Positions 34,756 to 43,685 of a stretch of DNA of 64,000 bases are shown one piece after another (position 1 is the first letter of the stretch; every line of letters begins with the position of its first letter). The notes under the pieces are model-generated. The model was not told where the DNA came from, searched no databases, and was given only the letters and a program-made list of their open reading frames with translations. The stretch comes from Paenibacillus hamazuiensis (GTDB taxonomy: Bacteria > Bacillota > Bacilli > Paenibacillales > NBRC-103111): the NCBI RefSeq assembly GCF_023276405.1, contig NZ_JALRMO010000001.1, forward strand, positions 1,736,001-1,800,000, given 5' to 3'. The position numbers and the translations under genes are program-made.

Positions 34756-35661
34756 ATGAAAATCGTTCGATACGCCAGGCAGGACAGGCAGCCGCAGCTT
34801 GCGGCCGTCACCGACGAAGGAGCGGTATACGAGCTTCCGCACCGCCATTTCATGGAGCTGGTCGAGGCGGCCGACGCCGCCGGAACTTCGCCGCTTCAGC
34901 TCGTACAGGACGCAATCTCGCATACGGCTCCACTGCCTGCACCGATGGAGTCGCTTCCGCTGCTGGTCCCGATCGAAGCGCCGGAAGTATGGGCGGCGGG
35001 CGTCACCTACGAACGCAGCCGCGCGGCGCGCAACTACGAGGCGACGGGCGGAAAGCTCGACGCGACAACCTTTTACGACAAGGTGTACGAGGCGGAGCGG
35101 CCGGAAATCTTTTTCAAATCGACGGCGGCGCGTACTGTCGGTCCGGGTCAGTCCGTCATGCTGCGCAGCGATTCGCAGTGGCAAATTCCCGAGCCGGAGC
35201 TCGGGCTTGTGCTGACGCGAACCGGCCGCATCGTCGGCTATACGATCGGCAACGACATGAGCTGCCGCGATATCGAGGGCGAAAATCCGCTGTATTTGCC
35301 GCAGGCTAAAATGTGGCGCAACTCCTGCTCGATCGGCCCCGCCATCCGGCTTGCCGAAACCGTCGACGATCCGTACGCGTTTTCGCTCGCCTGCCGCATT
35401 TACCGGGACGGAGAGCTGGCCGTCGAAGGAACCGCTTCCACAGGGCAGCTCAAAAGGCGCCTGGATGAGCTTGTCTCGTTTCTGTGCCGGGATAACGCGA
35501 TCTTCGACGGCACCGTACTGCTGACCGGCACGTGCATCGTGCCTCCGAACGAGTTCACGCTCGCGCCGGGGGACCGCATCGAAATTGAAATCGGCGGCAT
35601 CGGCGTGCTGGTGAATCCGGTGGCTGCCGCCGAGCGGCAGGAACGGACGCAGACCGCTTGA
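34756..35661 (+). CDS. Fumarylacetoacetate hydrolase family protein (2-keto-3-deoxy sugar-acid dehydratase type)
   Basis: 301 residues; GGAGGA before the ATG at 34756. The FAH fold begins near residue 90 with the [15 protein letters not shown] motif. Acidic metal ligands are in [12 protein letters not shown], and [24 protein letters not shown] is the family signature. This subgroup often dehydrates 2-keto-3-deoxy-arabonate or related sugar acids. With the following semialdehyde-type dehydrogenase it suggests the oxidative (Weimberg-type) route from a sugar acid to alpha-ketoglutarate. The same operon holds the IclR regulator. Confidence 0.85.
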   Translation: MKIVRYARQDRQPQLAAVTDEGAVYELPHRHFMELVEAADAAGTSPLQLVQDAISHTAPLPAPMESLPLLVPIEAPEVWAAGVTYERSRAARNYEATGGKLDATTFYDKVYEAERPEIFFKSTAARTVGPGQSVMLRSDSQWQIPEPELGLVLTRTGRIVGYTIGNDMSCRDIEGENPLYLPQAKMWRNSCSIGPAIRLAETVDDPYAFSLACRIYRDGELAVEGTASTGQLKRRLDELVSFLCRDNAIFDGTVLLTGTCIVPPNEFTLAPGDRIEIEIGGIGVLVNPVAAAERQERTQTA

Positions 35662-35696
35662 CATCATTTTTTCAAATCGGAGGAGGAAACGGAGTT

Positions 35697-37166
35697 ATGG
35701 GCAGCACCGTAAGCGAAACGAAAACCTATTTGAATTATGTAAACGGCGAATGGACGTCTTCGTCCGCAGGCCAAACCGAGCCCAGCCTGAACCCGGCAAA
35801 CCGCGGCGATGTGGTCGGGTATGTGCAGGTTTCGGCGCCGGAAGATTTAAATAAAGCGGCAGCAGCGGCAAAGGAAGCGGCGGGAACATGGCGGAAGCTG
35901 GCCGGAGCGGTCCGCGGGGATTATTTGTACAAAGTGTCAAACCTGATCGAAGCGCGCATCGACGATATCGCCGCAACGATGACGCGGGAAATGGGCAAAA
36001 CGTTCCCCGAGGCGAAGGGCGAAACGGCGCGGGGCATAGCGATACTCCGCTATTACGCCGGCGAAGGGATGCGCAAGATCGGCGACGTCATTCCGTCGAC
36101 GGACAGCGAAGCGCTGATGTTTACGACGCGCGTTCCGCTTGGCGTGGTCGGAGTGATCACGCCGTGGAATTTTCCTGTGGCGATCCCGATTTGGAAAATC
36201 GCGCCGGCGCTGATCTACGGCAACACGGTCGTGTTTAAGCCCGCGCAGGAAACGGCGGTCACCGCAGCCAAAATCATCGAGTGCTTCCATGAAGCGGGGC
36301 TGCCGAAAGGCGTGCTCAACTTCGTGACCGGACGCGGTTCGGTCATCGGCCAAGGCATCATCGATCACCCGGATATTCAGGGCGTCACGTTTACCGGCTC
36401 CGATACCGTCGGCAAGCAGGTAGGTCTCGGGGCGCTGAAGCGCGGGGCGAAATATCAGCTTGAAATGGGCGGCAAAAATCCGGTCATCGTGGCAAACGAC
36501 GCCGATCTGGAGCAGGCTTTGGAGGCGACGATCAGCGGAGCTTTCCGTTCCACGGGGCAAAAATGCACCGCGACAAGCCGGGTCATCGTTCAAAGCGGCA
36601 TTTACGATACATTTAAGGAACAACTGCTAGCCAAAGTCAAAACGATCAAAGTGGGAGACGGCCTTAAGGCCGATACGTGGATGGGGCCGTGCGCCAGCGA
36701 GTCTCAGCTGAATACGGTGCTGCATTATATCGATAAAGGCGTGCAGGAGGGAGCTTGGCTGCTTTGCGGCGGAAACCGACTCGCCGGCGAGGAGTACGAG
36801 TCCGGCTGGTTCGTCGAGCCGACCGTATTTGAAGGCGTCGAGCGCGGCATGACGATCGCCCAGGAGGAAATTTTCGGGCCGGTCATCGCGCTAATGAAGG
36901 TGGAAACGATTCAGGAAGCGCTTGATATCGCCAACGATGTGAAGTACGGCTTAAGCGCTTCGATTTTTACGAAAAATATCGGCAGCATGCTTGAATTCAT
37001 CCGCGACATGGACGCGGGACTTGTGCGGATTAACGCGGAATCGGCCGGGGTGGAGCTGCAGGCGCCGTTCGGCGGCATGAAGCAGTCGAGCTCCCATTCC
37101 CGCGAGCAGGGGCAGGCGGCCATCGAGTTTTTCACTTCGATCAAGACGGTGTTTGTCAAGCCGTAG
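35697..37166 (+). CDS. Aldehyde dehydrogenase, alpha-ketoglutarate-semialdehyde type
   Basis: 489 residues from the ATG at 35697, which has GGAGGAGG 8 bp upstream; an earlier ATG at 35658 overlaps the previous stop and is less likely. Conserved residues are E256 in LEMGGKNP and catalytic C290 in [12 protein letters not shown]-binding [13 protein letters not shown] and the [17 protein letters not shown] end region are present. It oxidises an aldehyde, here probably 2,5-dioxopentanoate, with NAD(P). It is the last gene of the IclR/FAH operon and ends in a good terminator. Confidence 0.9.
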   Translation: MGSTVSETKTYLNYVNGEWTSSSAGQTEPSLNPANRGDVVGYVQVSAPEDLNKAAAAAKEAAGTWRKLAGAVRGDYLYKVSNLIEARIDDIAATMTREMGKTFPEAKGETARGIAILRYYAGEGMRKIGDVIPSTDSEALMFTTRVPLGVVGVITPWNFPVAIPIWKIAPALIYGNTVVFKPAQETAVTAAKIIECFHEAGLPKGVLNFVTGRGSVIGQGIIDHPDIQGVTFTGSDTVGKQVGLGALKRGAKYQLEMGGKNPVIVANDADLEQALEATISGAFRSTGQKCTATSRVIVQSGIYDTFKEQLLAKVKTIKVGDGLKADTWMGPCASESQLNTVLHYIDKGVQEGAWLLCGGNRLAGEEYESGWFVEPTVFEGVERGMTIAQEEIFGPVIALMKVETIQEALDIANDVKYGLSASIFTKNIGSMLEFIRDMDAGLVRINAESAGVELQAPFGGMKQSSSHSREQGQAAIEFFTSIKTVFVKP

Positions 37167-37200
37167 AGCTTAGAGTGCACCGCAAAAATGAAGATAACCG

Positions 37201-37229
37201 GAGAGGCCCGCATCTGGGTCTCTTTTTTT
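37201..37229 (+). terminator. Rho-independent terminator after the aldehyde dehydrogenase
   Basis: GAGAGGCCC pairs with GGGTCTCT around GCATCT (37201-37222), followed by T7. Confidence 0.85.
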
Positions 37230-37308
37230 GTCTTTGCGAAGGCACGGTAAGCCCGGAACGGCTGAGAAGAGTATGAAGGTATTAGAGCGCGAAGCTTGCC
37301 GGCTGTCA

Positions 37309-37336
37309 CAAAAAACGGGAGAGCTCCGGCTCTCCC
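37309..37336 (-). terminator. Rho-independent terminator of the cysteine-rich gene
   Basis: On the minus strand GGGAGAGC (37336-37329) pairs with GCTCTCCC (37324-37317), then G and T6. It lies 17 bp beyond the stop codon at 37353. Confidence 0.8.
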
Positions 37337-37352
37337 ATTCGTGAAGGTATAG

Positions 37353-37589
37353 CTATTTATGACACTTGCCGCAGCCGCAGCTGCACGTTCTTTTCCGCGA
37401 CACTTTTGCGACGCCGGCTTTCTTTTTGGTACCTCCGACGAGACCTGCGCAGTTTAAGCAATCGGCGATGCACTGCTGCCTGCCGAAAATAAACAAGCGG
37501 GTGCACACGTTTCGGCAAAATCTAGCGCAGTTCGGAACAAAGATGCTGCCGCCTCCTCTGCGGTAAGTGGATCCTCTGCCTGCCATCAT
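37353..37589 (-). CDS. Small cysteine-rich protein of unknown function
   Basis: 78 residues from the first of two adjacent ATG codons, with AAAGGATGG upstream and its own terminator. Ten cysteines lie in three clusters: NCARFCRNVC, QQCIADCLNC and the C-terminal TCSCGCGKCHK. The rest is rich in Gly, Arg and Lys, and the N-terminus reads AGRGSTYRRGGGS. It has no signal peptide or membrane helix. The pattern suggests metal binding or a cross-linked spore- or coat-associated protein, but I do not recognise the family. It is divergent from yqkE. Confidence 0.65.
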   Translation of the reverse strand: MMAGRGSTYRRGGGSIFVPNCARFCRNVCTRLFIFGRQQCIADCLNCAGLVGGTKKKAGVAKVSRKRTCSCGCGKCHK

Positions 37590-37730
37590 TTCACCATCCT
37601 TTATGCAAGGTGGTACATCATATTCATTTGAAAGCGATATTTCTTGGGCGATTGTTGCTTTGCAGACCCCGACGTCATAAAATAAATTACATCGCTTGAG
37701 AACAAGACAACCTTTGCAAGGAGAATGGAT

Positions 37731-37988
37731 ATGGCGAAAAAGAAGGGAAATGCTTCGGCACCCGCACCTGCGCCCCAAGAAAAACCGGCCACGCTGAAGG
37801 ATCTGCTCTCTCCCGAAGTCGCCCGCAAGCTGAAAGAGCAGGCGGATGAGATGAAGGCGGCGGAGGAGAAGCGCAAGCTGGAGGAAAGGGAGCGCCGGGA
37901 AGCCGAGCGCAAAGCCGAGGAAAAGCGGCTGGAAAACGATTTCGAGTATTTGCTGAACAACAGCAAGGATTGGAGCAAGTACCGCTGA
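37731..37988 (+). CDS. yqkE: YqkE family protein (DUF3886)
   Basis: 85 residues from the ATG at 37731, 7 bp after AAGGAG; the ATG at 37725 is too close. The N-terminus is MAKKKGNAS, then an ATLKDLLSPEVARKLKEQADEMK segment and a highly charged coiled-coil of Glu, Arg and Lys, ending FEYLLNNSKDWSKYR. The LKDLL..LK..A start and the FEYLLNNS..W end are typical of YqkE proteins of bacilli. Function is unknown. No operon partner is visible. Confidence 0.8.
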   Translation: MAKKKGNASAPAPAPQEKPATLKDLLSPEVARKLKEQADEMKAAEEKRKLEERERREAERKAEEKRLENDFEYLLNNSKDWSKYR

Positions 37989-38247
37989 ACGGCATGCAGC
38001 ACATGTGGAACGCATCGATATCATTTCAGGGCGGCGGAAATTTCAGGGCCGCGGAAATATTTAGCGCAGCTGCAGCGCGTCATTCCCTGTTCCGCCGGAT
38101 CCGGCTCGACGCTCTTACATCACGGACTGGGCGTCGCTCGGTGATTAGCGGTTCGAGCCGGTCCACCTGCATGACGAAAAGGCGAGGAGCCCGGTACGTG
38201 GGAAGTCCCGCCGTTTGAACGGAATGTCGTCAGGTTAAGTGGGACCA

Positions 38248-38432
38248 TAGCGGAACTGCAGTTCGCTAAGTGGGACAGTATCGGATATTTTTGAAAATTA
38301 GCGGAACTCAGATGCGCTAATTGTTTGCTTACCCGCTCCTCAAGCCATTTTGCACCGATATAGCGCATCTCAGTTCCTCTATTTTTTCAACATGCCCATT
38401 TATAGGGGAAATAGCGAACGCAGGTTCCGCTA
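38248..38432. repeat. Four dispersed copies of the 21-bp palindromic repeat
   Basis: Copies lie at 38248-38268, 38299-38319, 38361-38381 and 38412-38432, all exactly 21 bp, with left arm TAGCG(G/A)A or TAGCGCA and right arm (T/G)(C/T)GCTA, CCTCTA or CCGCTA. Spacing is about 50-62 bp, similar to the 50-bp period at 4871-5420. They lie in the gene-free stretch 37989-38791. Confidence 0.85.
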
Positions 38433-38572
38433 TGTTTATATACTACTTAATTTAGCGGTTGACGGTTCCCTGTTATTTCGGACTGCCGGGCGGTTCCCCG
38501 CTTAGGTCAAACCTATAAATTCCGTGCGACGCGTTAACCGGACCATATTGCTATTAAGCGAGTTCAGTTTCT

Positions 38573-38820
38573 GCTGCGCGATACTTGCCTCGGACGGATA
38601 CGCGGGTTTTGTTGCAGCACGGCACCTGCTTCAGTCGGATCATCGGCTCGCAGCGCGGTATCAGCCTCGGACGGATACGCGGCTTATGTTGCGGCACGGT
38701 GTCCGCTTCGGACGGTTACTTCGGCTTCGCAGCGCGGTGTCTGCCCCGGCCTTTTACATCTGCTTCGCAGCGCGGTATCGACCCGTGTCGGTTACAGCAG
38801 CTTCTGCAGCACGGCGTCGA
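38573..38820. repeat. Degenerate ~40-bp repeats extending from the 3' end of the FadR-type gene
   Basis: The anchor GCAGC(A/G)CGG(C/T)(A/G)TC recurs at 38573 (altered), 38614, 38650, 38691, 38729, 38767 and 38806, spaced 36-41 bp. The copy at 38806 is inside the last codons of the minus-strand regulator gene (DAVLQKLL and stop). The others lie beyond the stop and drift in sequence. The rest of each unit contains a CGGACGG(A/T)TAC type block. Confidence 0.7.
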
Positions 38821-39493
38821 CCTTGTCGATATGCTGGGCCATCCGTTCGGCAGCGAGCGCCTCGTTGCCGTCGCGAATCGCTTCGTAGATCGCCGTGTGC
38901 TCCGCGAGCAGCCGCTCCGCCGAAGCGCGCTCGCCGTAAAACCAGAGCCGCCGCGACTCCTTCATGCTGTCCTGCAGCCGCTGATGGAGCGATTCCATCG
39001 TCTGCAGCAGCAGCGAGTTGTGAGCCGCCCGCGCGATTTGCAGGTGAAACGCGATATCCGCCTGCTCGCCTGCCGCCTCGTCGTCCAGCGTGTCCGCCAT
39101 CGTGCGCAGCGTGTTCTCCAGCCCGGCGAGGTCGCTTTCCGTGCGGCGTTTGGCCGCCAGAGACGCGCATCCGGCTTCGATGAACTTGCGCACCTCCAGC
39201 ACCTCGCGGAAAGGCTCAGTCTGATACAATCCGCCTGTCGACGCCGGCTTGTCCCGGGGCAGCTCCTTGCTGACGTAGGTGCCGCCGCCCTGCTGGATAT
39301 CGAGCCAGCCCATCGCCTTCAGCGCGCTCAGCGCTTCGCGGACGGTCGAGCGGCCGACGCCGAAGCTGCCGGCCAGCTCGACGACCGAGGCGAGCTTGTC
39401 CCCGGGTTTTAAACTGCCGTTTTCGATGCTCGTCCGGATTTGCTCGAGCACGATCTCCGATCCTTTTTTCGGCTTGATGCGATTAAAATTCAT
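38792..39493 (-). CDS. GntR/FadR family transcriptional regulator
   Basis: 233 residues; GGGGGT upstream. The N-terminal winged helix has KLASVVELAGSFGVGRSTVREALSALKAMGWLDIQQGGGTYV. The C-terminal FadR-type helical domain (about 85-230) has EVRKFIEAGCASLAAKRRTESDL and metal-binding FHLQIARAAHN and LLAEHTAIYEAI. FadR-subfamily repressors such as LldR and GlcC respond to lactate or glycolate. It is divergent from glcD, so it very probably regulates the glcDF genes in response to a 2-hydroxy acid. Confidence 0.9.
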   Translation of the reverse strand: MNFNRIKPKKGSEIVLEQIRTSIENGSLKPGDKLASVVELAGSFGVGRSTVREALSALKAMGWLDIQQGGGTYVSKELPRDKPASTGGLYQTEPFREVLEVRKFIEAGCASLAAKRRTESDLAGLENTLRTMADTLDDEAAGEQADIAFHLQIARAAHNSLLLQTMESLHQRLQDSMKESRRLWFYGERASAERLLAEHTAIYEAIRDGNEALAAERMAQHIDKVDAVLQKLL

Positions 39494-39628
39494 TCCGACT
39501 ACCCCCTATGCAATAATTTAATGATACAGTATAATCGGTGTAAAGTCATCAGATGACCTGATTAATTTTGTGCAGATGAGAGGTGCCGCCGCTTTGCACG
39601 AACAATCATGTCCACGGGAGGGAAAAAC

Positions 39629-41041
39629 ATGTTAACAGATTCCGTTCGCCGTCGTTTCCGCGATATTGTGGGAGAGGCGAACTTTCGCGACGATATGGAG
39701 TCGCTTATTGCGCATTCCTACGATGCTACGCCAATGGTGCAGTCGATGCCCGATGCCGTCATCTATCCGCTGAGCACGGAGCAGGTGTCGGCCGTGCTGA
39801 AGGTGTGTAACGAACACCGCATTCCGGTCGTCGGCCGGGGGGCCGGAAGCAATTTGTGCGCAGGCACCGTGCCGGTGGAAGGCGGCGTCGTGCTGGTGAT
39901 GAACCGGATGAACCGGCTGATCGAAATCGACCAGGACAACCTGACGGCGACCGTGCAGCCGGGACTGAACACGAAGGAGTTTCATATGGCGGTCGAGGAG
40001 CTGGGGCTTTTTTACCCGCCGGATCCGGGTTCGATGATCGTTTCCACACTCGGCGGCAACATTATGGAAAACGCGGGCGGCCTGCGCGGCCTGAAATACG
40101 GCACGACGAAAGATTACGTCATCGGGCTGGAAGCGGTGCTTCCAAACGGAGACATCATACGCACCGGGGGGAAGCTGTACAAAGACGTGGCGGGCTATGA
40201 CTTGACCAAGCTGCTCGTCGGCTCGGAAGGGACGCTTGCGATCGTAACGGAAGCGATCGTCAAGCTGCTTCCCGCTCCGCAATACAAAAAAACGATGCTC
40301 GCCATGTTCAAGGACATTTACGCGGCGGCGCGCACCGTTTCCAAGATCGTCGGCAACCGGATCATCCCGTCGACGCTCGAGTTTCTCGATAATCCGACGA
40401 TCCGCGTCGTCGAGGAATTCAACAAGATCGGGCTGCCGGTCGAGATGGATGCGATTTTGCTGATCGAGCAGGACGGCGGGGACGAAAGCGTCGTCGGCAA
40501 AGACATCGATGCGATCATCCGCATCTGCGAGGAAGAGGGCGCCGAGGTGAAGGTCGCGCAAAACGCGCAGGAGGCCGACAAGCTCATGATGGCGCGCCGC
40601 AGCGCACTGTCGACGCTGGCGCGCATCAGCCCGACGACAATTCTCGAGGACGCCACCGTGCCGCGCTCGAAAATCGCCGACATGGTGACGGAAATCAACC
40701 GAATCGCGCAAAAATATAACCTGCAAATATGCACGTTCGGCCATGCCGGCGACGGCAATTTGCATCCGACGTGCCCGACGGACGCCCGCAAGGAGGAGGA
40801 GATTCACCGCGTCGAGGAAGCGTTCGCGGAAATTTTCGATGCGGCGATCCGGCTCGGCGGAACGATTACGGGAGAACACGGCGTCGGCATGGTCAAGGCG
40901 CCTTATCTGGAGTGGAAGGTCGGGCCTGCGGGCATAGAGCTGATGAAAGCGGTTAAGGCGGCTTTTGACCCGAACGGCATCATGAATCCGGGCAAAATGT
41001 TCGCGAAGCAGTCGCGAAAAAGAGTGGTGGTGCAGCGATGA
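39629..41041 (+). CDS. glcD: FAD-linked oxidase, glycolate oxidase subunit GlcD
   Basis: 470 residues from the ATG at 39629 with GGGAGGG 7 bp before it. An FAD-binding type 4 domain (about 40-220) has VVGRGAGSNLCAGTVPVEGGVVL and GGNIMENAGGLRGLKYGTTKDYV. The FAD-linked oxidase C-terminal domain has CTFGHAGDGNLHPT and GGTITGEHGVGMVKAPYL. It oxidises glycolate or D-lactate to the 2-keto acid and passes electrons to the GlcF iron-sulfur subunit. It overlaps glcF by 4 bp (GATGAG), so they are co-translated. Confidence 0.92.
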   Translation: MLTDSVRRRFRDIVGEANFRDDMESLIAHSYDATPMVQSMPDAVIYPLSTEQVSAVLKVCNEHRIPVVGRGAGSNLCAGTVPVEGGVVLVMNRMNRLIEIDQDNLTATVQPGLNTKEFHMAVEELGLFYPPDPGSMIVSTLGGNIMENAGGLRGLKYGTTKDYVIGLEAVLPNGDIIRTGGKLYKDVAGYDLTKLLVGSEGTLAIVTEAIVKLLPAPQYKKTMLAMFKDIYAAARTVSKIVGNRIIPSTLEFLDNPTIRVVEEFNKIGLPVEMDAILLIEQDGGDESVVGKDIDAIIRICEEEGAEVKVAQNAQEADKLMMARRSALSTLARISPTTILEDATVPRSKIADMVTEINRIAQKYNLQICTFGHAGDGNLHPTCPTDARKEEEIHRVEEAFAEIFDAAIRLGGTITGEHGVGMVKAPYLEWKVGPAGIELMKAVKAAFDPNGIMNPGKMFAKQSRKRVVVQR

Positions 41042-42444
41042 GTACACAGCAAACGATGCCGAAGGCGGAGCTCGCCGGCGAGACGAAGGCGCTCGCGGAG
41101 CGGATGAAGCTGACGCTGAATTACGACGAGCTGACGAACTGCATGCGCTGCGGCTTCTGCCAGCCGGCGTGTCCGACGTTTAAGGAAACCGGGCTTGAGG
41201 CCGCGTCGCCGCGGGGCCGCATCGCGCTCATGAAAGCCGTCGTCGACGGCTATATGGCGCCGGATGAGACGTTCAAGGCGCAGATGGACCTGTGTCTCGG
41301 CTGCCGCGCCTGCGAGCCGGTTTGTCCGTCCGATGTCAAATACGGCCACCTGCTCGAGCAGACGCGCGACGCGATCGAGCAGCATACCGAGCACCGGGCG
41401 TGGGTCCGCATGGCACGAAGTTTGACGTTCAAGCATCTGTTCCCGCATCCGAAAAGAATGAGGATGGTCGGTCTCGGGCTGAAGGTGTACCAAAAAAGCG
41501 GCCTGCGCGCCGCGGTTCGCGGACTGGGCGTTATGAAGCTGTTCCCGAAGCATATGGAGCAGATGGAGCGCATCCTTCCGGACGCTTCGTCCGAAGGCGT
41601 CGTGCAAAAACTCGGCGTGACGCTGTATCCGGCCGCCGGGGAAAAGGTCGCCCGCGTCGGCATGTTTCGCGGCTGCATCATGGACATCCTGTTCACGGAT
41701 ACGAACGTGAACACGGTCAAGCTGCTGGCGGAATGCGGCTTTGAAGTCGCCATTCCCGACAGCCAGACTTGCTGCGGCGCGCTGCACGCGCACAGCGGCG
41801 AAACGAGCCAGGCGAAGCTGCTGGCGAGGCAAAACATCCGCGCATTTCGCGAGGCCGGCGTCGATTACATCGTCTCCAACGCCGGTGGCTGCGGGGCACT
41901 GCTCGTCGAATACGACCATCTGCTGCACGACGACCCCGAATGGGCGGACGATGCCGCTTGGTTCGCATCCAAGGTGAAGGACGTCAGCCAGATCATATTG
42001 GAAAAAGGTCGCATCCCACAATTTTCGGCCGCAGCTGCCGGGAAACCGGGGATTGCGGGCCATGGACCGGAAGCGGAGCAGGCGGCGTCGGCGGAAATTT
42101 TTTCGTACCAGGACTCGTGCCATCTGCGCAACGTGATGCGGTCGGCCAATGCGCCGCGCAACCTGATGAGCCGCGTGGAAAACGCCCGTTTCGTCGAGCT
42201 GAAGCAGTCCGACCGCTGCTGCGGCTCGGCCGGCATTTACAACCTGATCCAGGCGGAAATGTCGACGCAAATTTTGGACCACAAAATGGAGCATGTAAAG
42301 GAAACGAACGCTTCCTACCTGTTAACGAGCAACCCCGGCTGCCTGCTGCAAATGAAGCTGGGCATCGAGCGGGAGCAAATGTCCTCGCGAATGCAGGCCG
42401 TGCATATAGCGGACTATCTGTACGAGCGGATCGTAAAAAAATAA
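41038..42444 (+). CDS. glcF: Iron-sulfur subunit of glycolate oxidase (GlcF)
   Basis: 468 residues. Two [4Fe-4S] motifs, CMRCGFCQPACP and CLGCRACEPVCPSDVKYG, lie at the N-terminus (about 38-108). Two CCG cysteine-rich domains follow, with MFRGCIMDILF..SQTCCGALHAHSGE and SYQDSCHLRNVMRS..SDRCCGSAGIYNLIQ. It transfers electrons from GlcD to the respiratory chain at the inner face of the membrane. It is followed by a terminator and then a separate ABC importer operon. Confidence 0.92.
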   Translation: MSTQQTMPKAELAGETKALAERMKLTLNYDELTNCMRCGFCQPACPTFKETGLEAASPRGRIALMKAVVDGYMAPDETFKAQMDLCLGCRACEPVCPSDVKYGHLLEQTRDAIEQHTEHRAWVRMARSLTFKHLFPHPKRMRMVGLGLKVYQKSGLRAAVRGLGVMKLFPKHMEQMERILPDASSEGVVQKLGVTLYPAAGEKVARVGMFRGCIMDILFTDTNVNTVKLLAECGFEVAIPDSQTCCGALHAHSGETSQAKLLARQNIRAFREAGVDYIVSNAGGCGALLVEYDHLLHDDPEWADDAAWFASKVKDVSQIILEKGRIPQFSAAAAGKPGIAGHGPEAEQAASAEIFSYQDSCHLRNVMRSANAPRNLMSRVENARFVELKQSDRCCGSAGIYNLIQAEMSTQILDHKMEHVKETNASYLLTSNPGCLLQMKLGIEREQMSSRMQAVHIADYLYERIVKK

Positions 42445-42452
42445 CCGTCATA

Positions 42453-42489
42453 CGCCGTGTATCCCTTAAGGATATGCGGCGCTTTTTTT
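42453..42489 (+). terminator. Rho-independent terminator after glcF
   Basis: CGCCG-TG-TATCC pairs with GGATA-TG-CGGCG around CTTAA (42453-42481), followed by C and T7. Confidence 0.85.
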
Positions 42490-42611
42490 CTTGGAGGAAA
42501 AAGGCGGAGCCGTTAACAAAACCGAACGGTTCGCTTTACAATCGCATGACAAATGACCGCTATAATGGGGAAAACCTTACACAAAACAAAAGCAGGGGAG
42601 AGAAAGCACAT

Positions 42612-43673
42612 ATGATGAAAAAAGAAGCTTTGATTGCAGGTTTTGCAGCCTTGTTGGTATTAAGCGGGTGCGGCTCGCAGGACAAGCCCGCCTCCACGCA
42701 AACGGCGGGAAACCAGAGCGCTGCGGGCGGTGCGACTAAAGAGGCGTCGGCGCCGATTTCCGGAAAGCTGGTGTTCTACACCTCCCAACCGGAAGAGGAC
42801 GCGACGAAGCTCACGGGAGCCTTCAACAAGAAGTATCCCGATGTGAAAGTGGAAACGTTCCGCTCCGGCACCGAAGAGGTGGCGGCCAAAATTCAGGCGG
42901 AGAACAAAGCCGGCAAAGTTCAGGCCGATGTGCTGCTGCTCGCCGACTCCGTCACGTTCGAAGGGCTCAAAAAACAAAATTTACTGCTTTCCTATAAATC
43001 TCCGCAGCTCGATAAAATACCGAAAACGTTGGTCGACCCGGACGGCATGTATTCGGGCACGAAGGTGATGGCTACCGTGCTTGCGGTCAACACGCAGAAG
43101 GTAAAAACCCCGCCGACCTCGTGGAAGGCGCTCTCCTCCGCGGAAAGCAAGGGCGCCGCCATCATGCCGAGCCCACTGTATTCCGGAGCCGCAGCCTATA
43201 ATGTCGGCGTATTAACCCGCACGGACGGCTTCGGCTGGGACTTTTTCAAAGGCCTTAAGGACAGCGGCATATCCGTCGTTCAAGGCAACGGAGCGGTGCT
43301 GAAGGCGGTGGCGGCAGGGGAAAAATCGTACGGTATGGTCGTCGACTACCTGGTAGCCCGGGAAAAAGCGAAAGGATCGCCGGTGGAGCCGGTTTACCCG
43401 TCGGAGGGTGTGCCGGTCATTACGGAGCCCATCGGCATTATGAAGGATACCGCAAACGACAAAGCGGCAAAGGCGTTCGTCGATTTCGTGCTTTCCGAGG
43501 ACGGGCAAAAGCTGGCTTCCGACATCGGGTACACCCCAATCCGCGAAGGCGTTCAAGCGCCGAAAGGGCTGAAAAGCCTATCCGAATTCAAAGTCATTTC
43601 ATCGGATATTACCAAGCTGACGGAAGCTCGCGAAGCCGACAAAAAAGAATTTACCCAGCTGTTCGGGCAATAA
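42612..43673 (+). CDS. ABC importer substrate-binding lipoprotein, Fe3+/aminoethylphosphonate type
   Basis: 353 residues from the first of two adjacent ATG codons; GGGGAG upstream. A lipoprotein signal with LLVLSGC places C20 at the lipid-modification site. A type 2 periplasmic-binding fold follows: LVFYTSQPEEDATKLTGAFNKKYPDVKVETFRSGTEEV, then YSGTKVMATVLAVNTQKV, AIMPSPLYSGAA and GYTPIREGV. This pattern belongs to FbpA-like iron(III) and PhnD/AEP-like binding proteins. It is the first gene of a three-gene ABC importer operon. The substrate is uncertain; the last residues of the fold would set it. Confidence 0.88.
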   Translation: MMKKEALIAGFAALLVLSGCGSQDKPASTQTAGNQSAAGGATKEASAPISGKLVFYTSQPEEDATKLTGAFNKKYPDVKVETFRSGTEEVAAKIQAENKAGKVQADVLLLADSVTFEGLKKQNLLLSYKSPQLDKIPKTLVDPDGMYSGTKVMATVLAVNTQKVKTPPTSWKALSSAESKGAAIMPSPLYSGAAAYNVGVLTRTDGFGWDFFKGLKDSGISVVQGNGAVLKAVAAGEKSYGMVVDYLVAREKAKGSPVEPVYPSEGVPVITEPIGIMKDTANDKAAKAFVDFVLSEDGQKLASDIGYTPIREGVQAPKGLKSLSEFKVISSDITKLTEAREADKKEFTQLFGQ

Positions 43674-43685
43674 GGGAGCGGGGCA

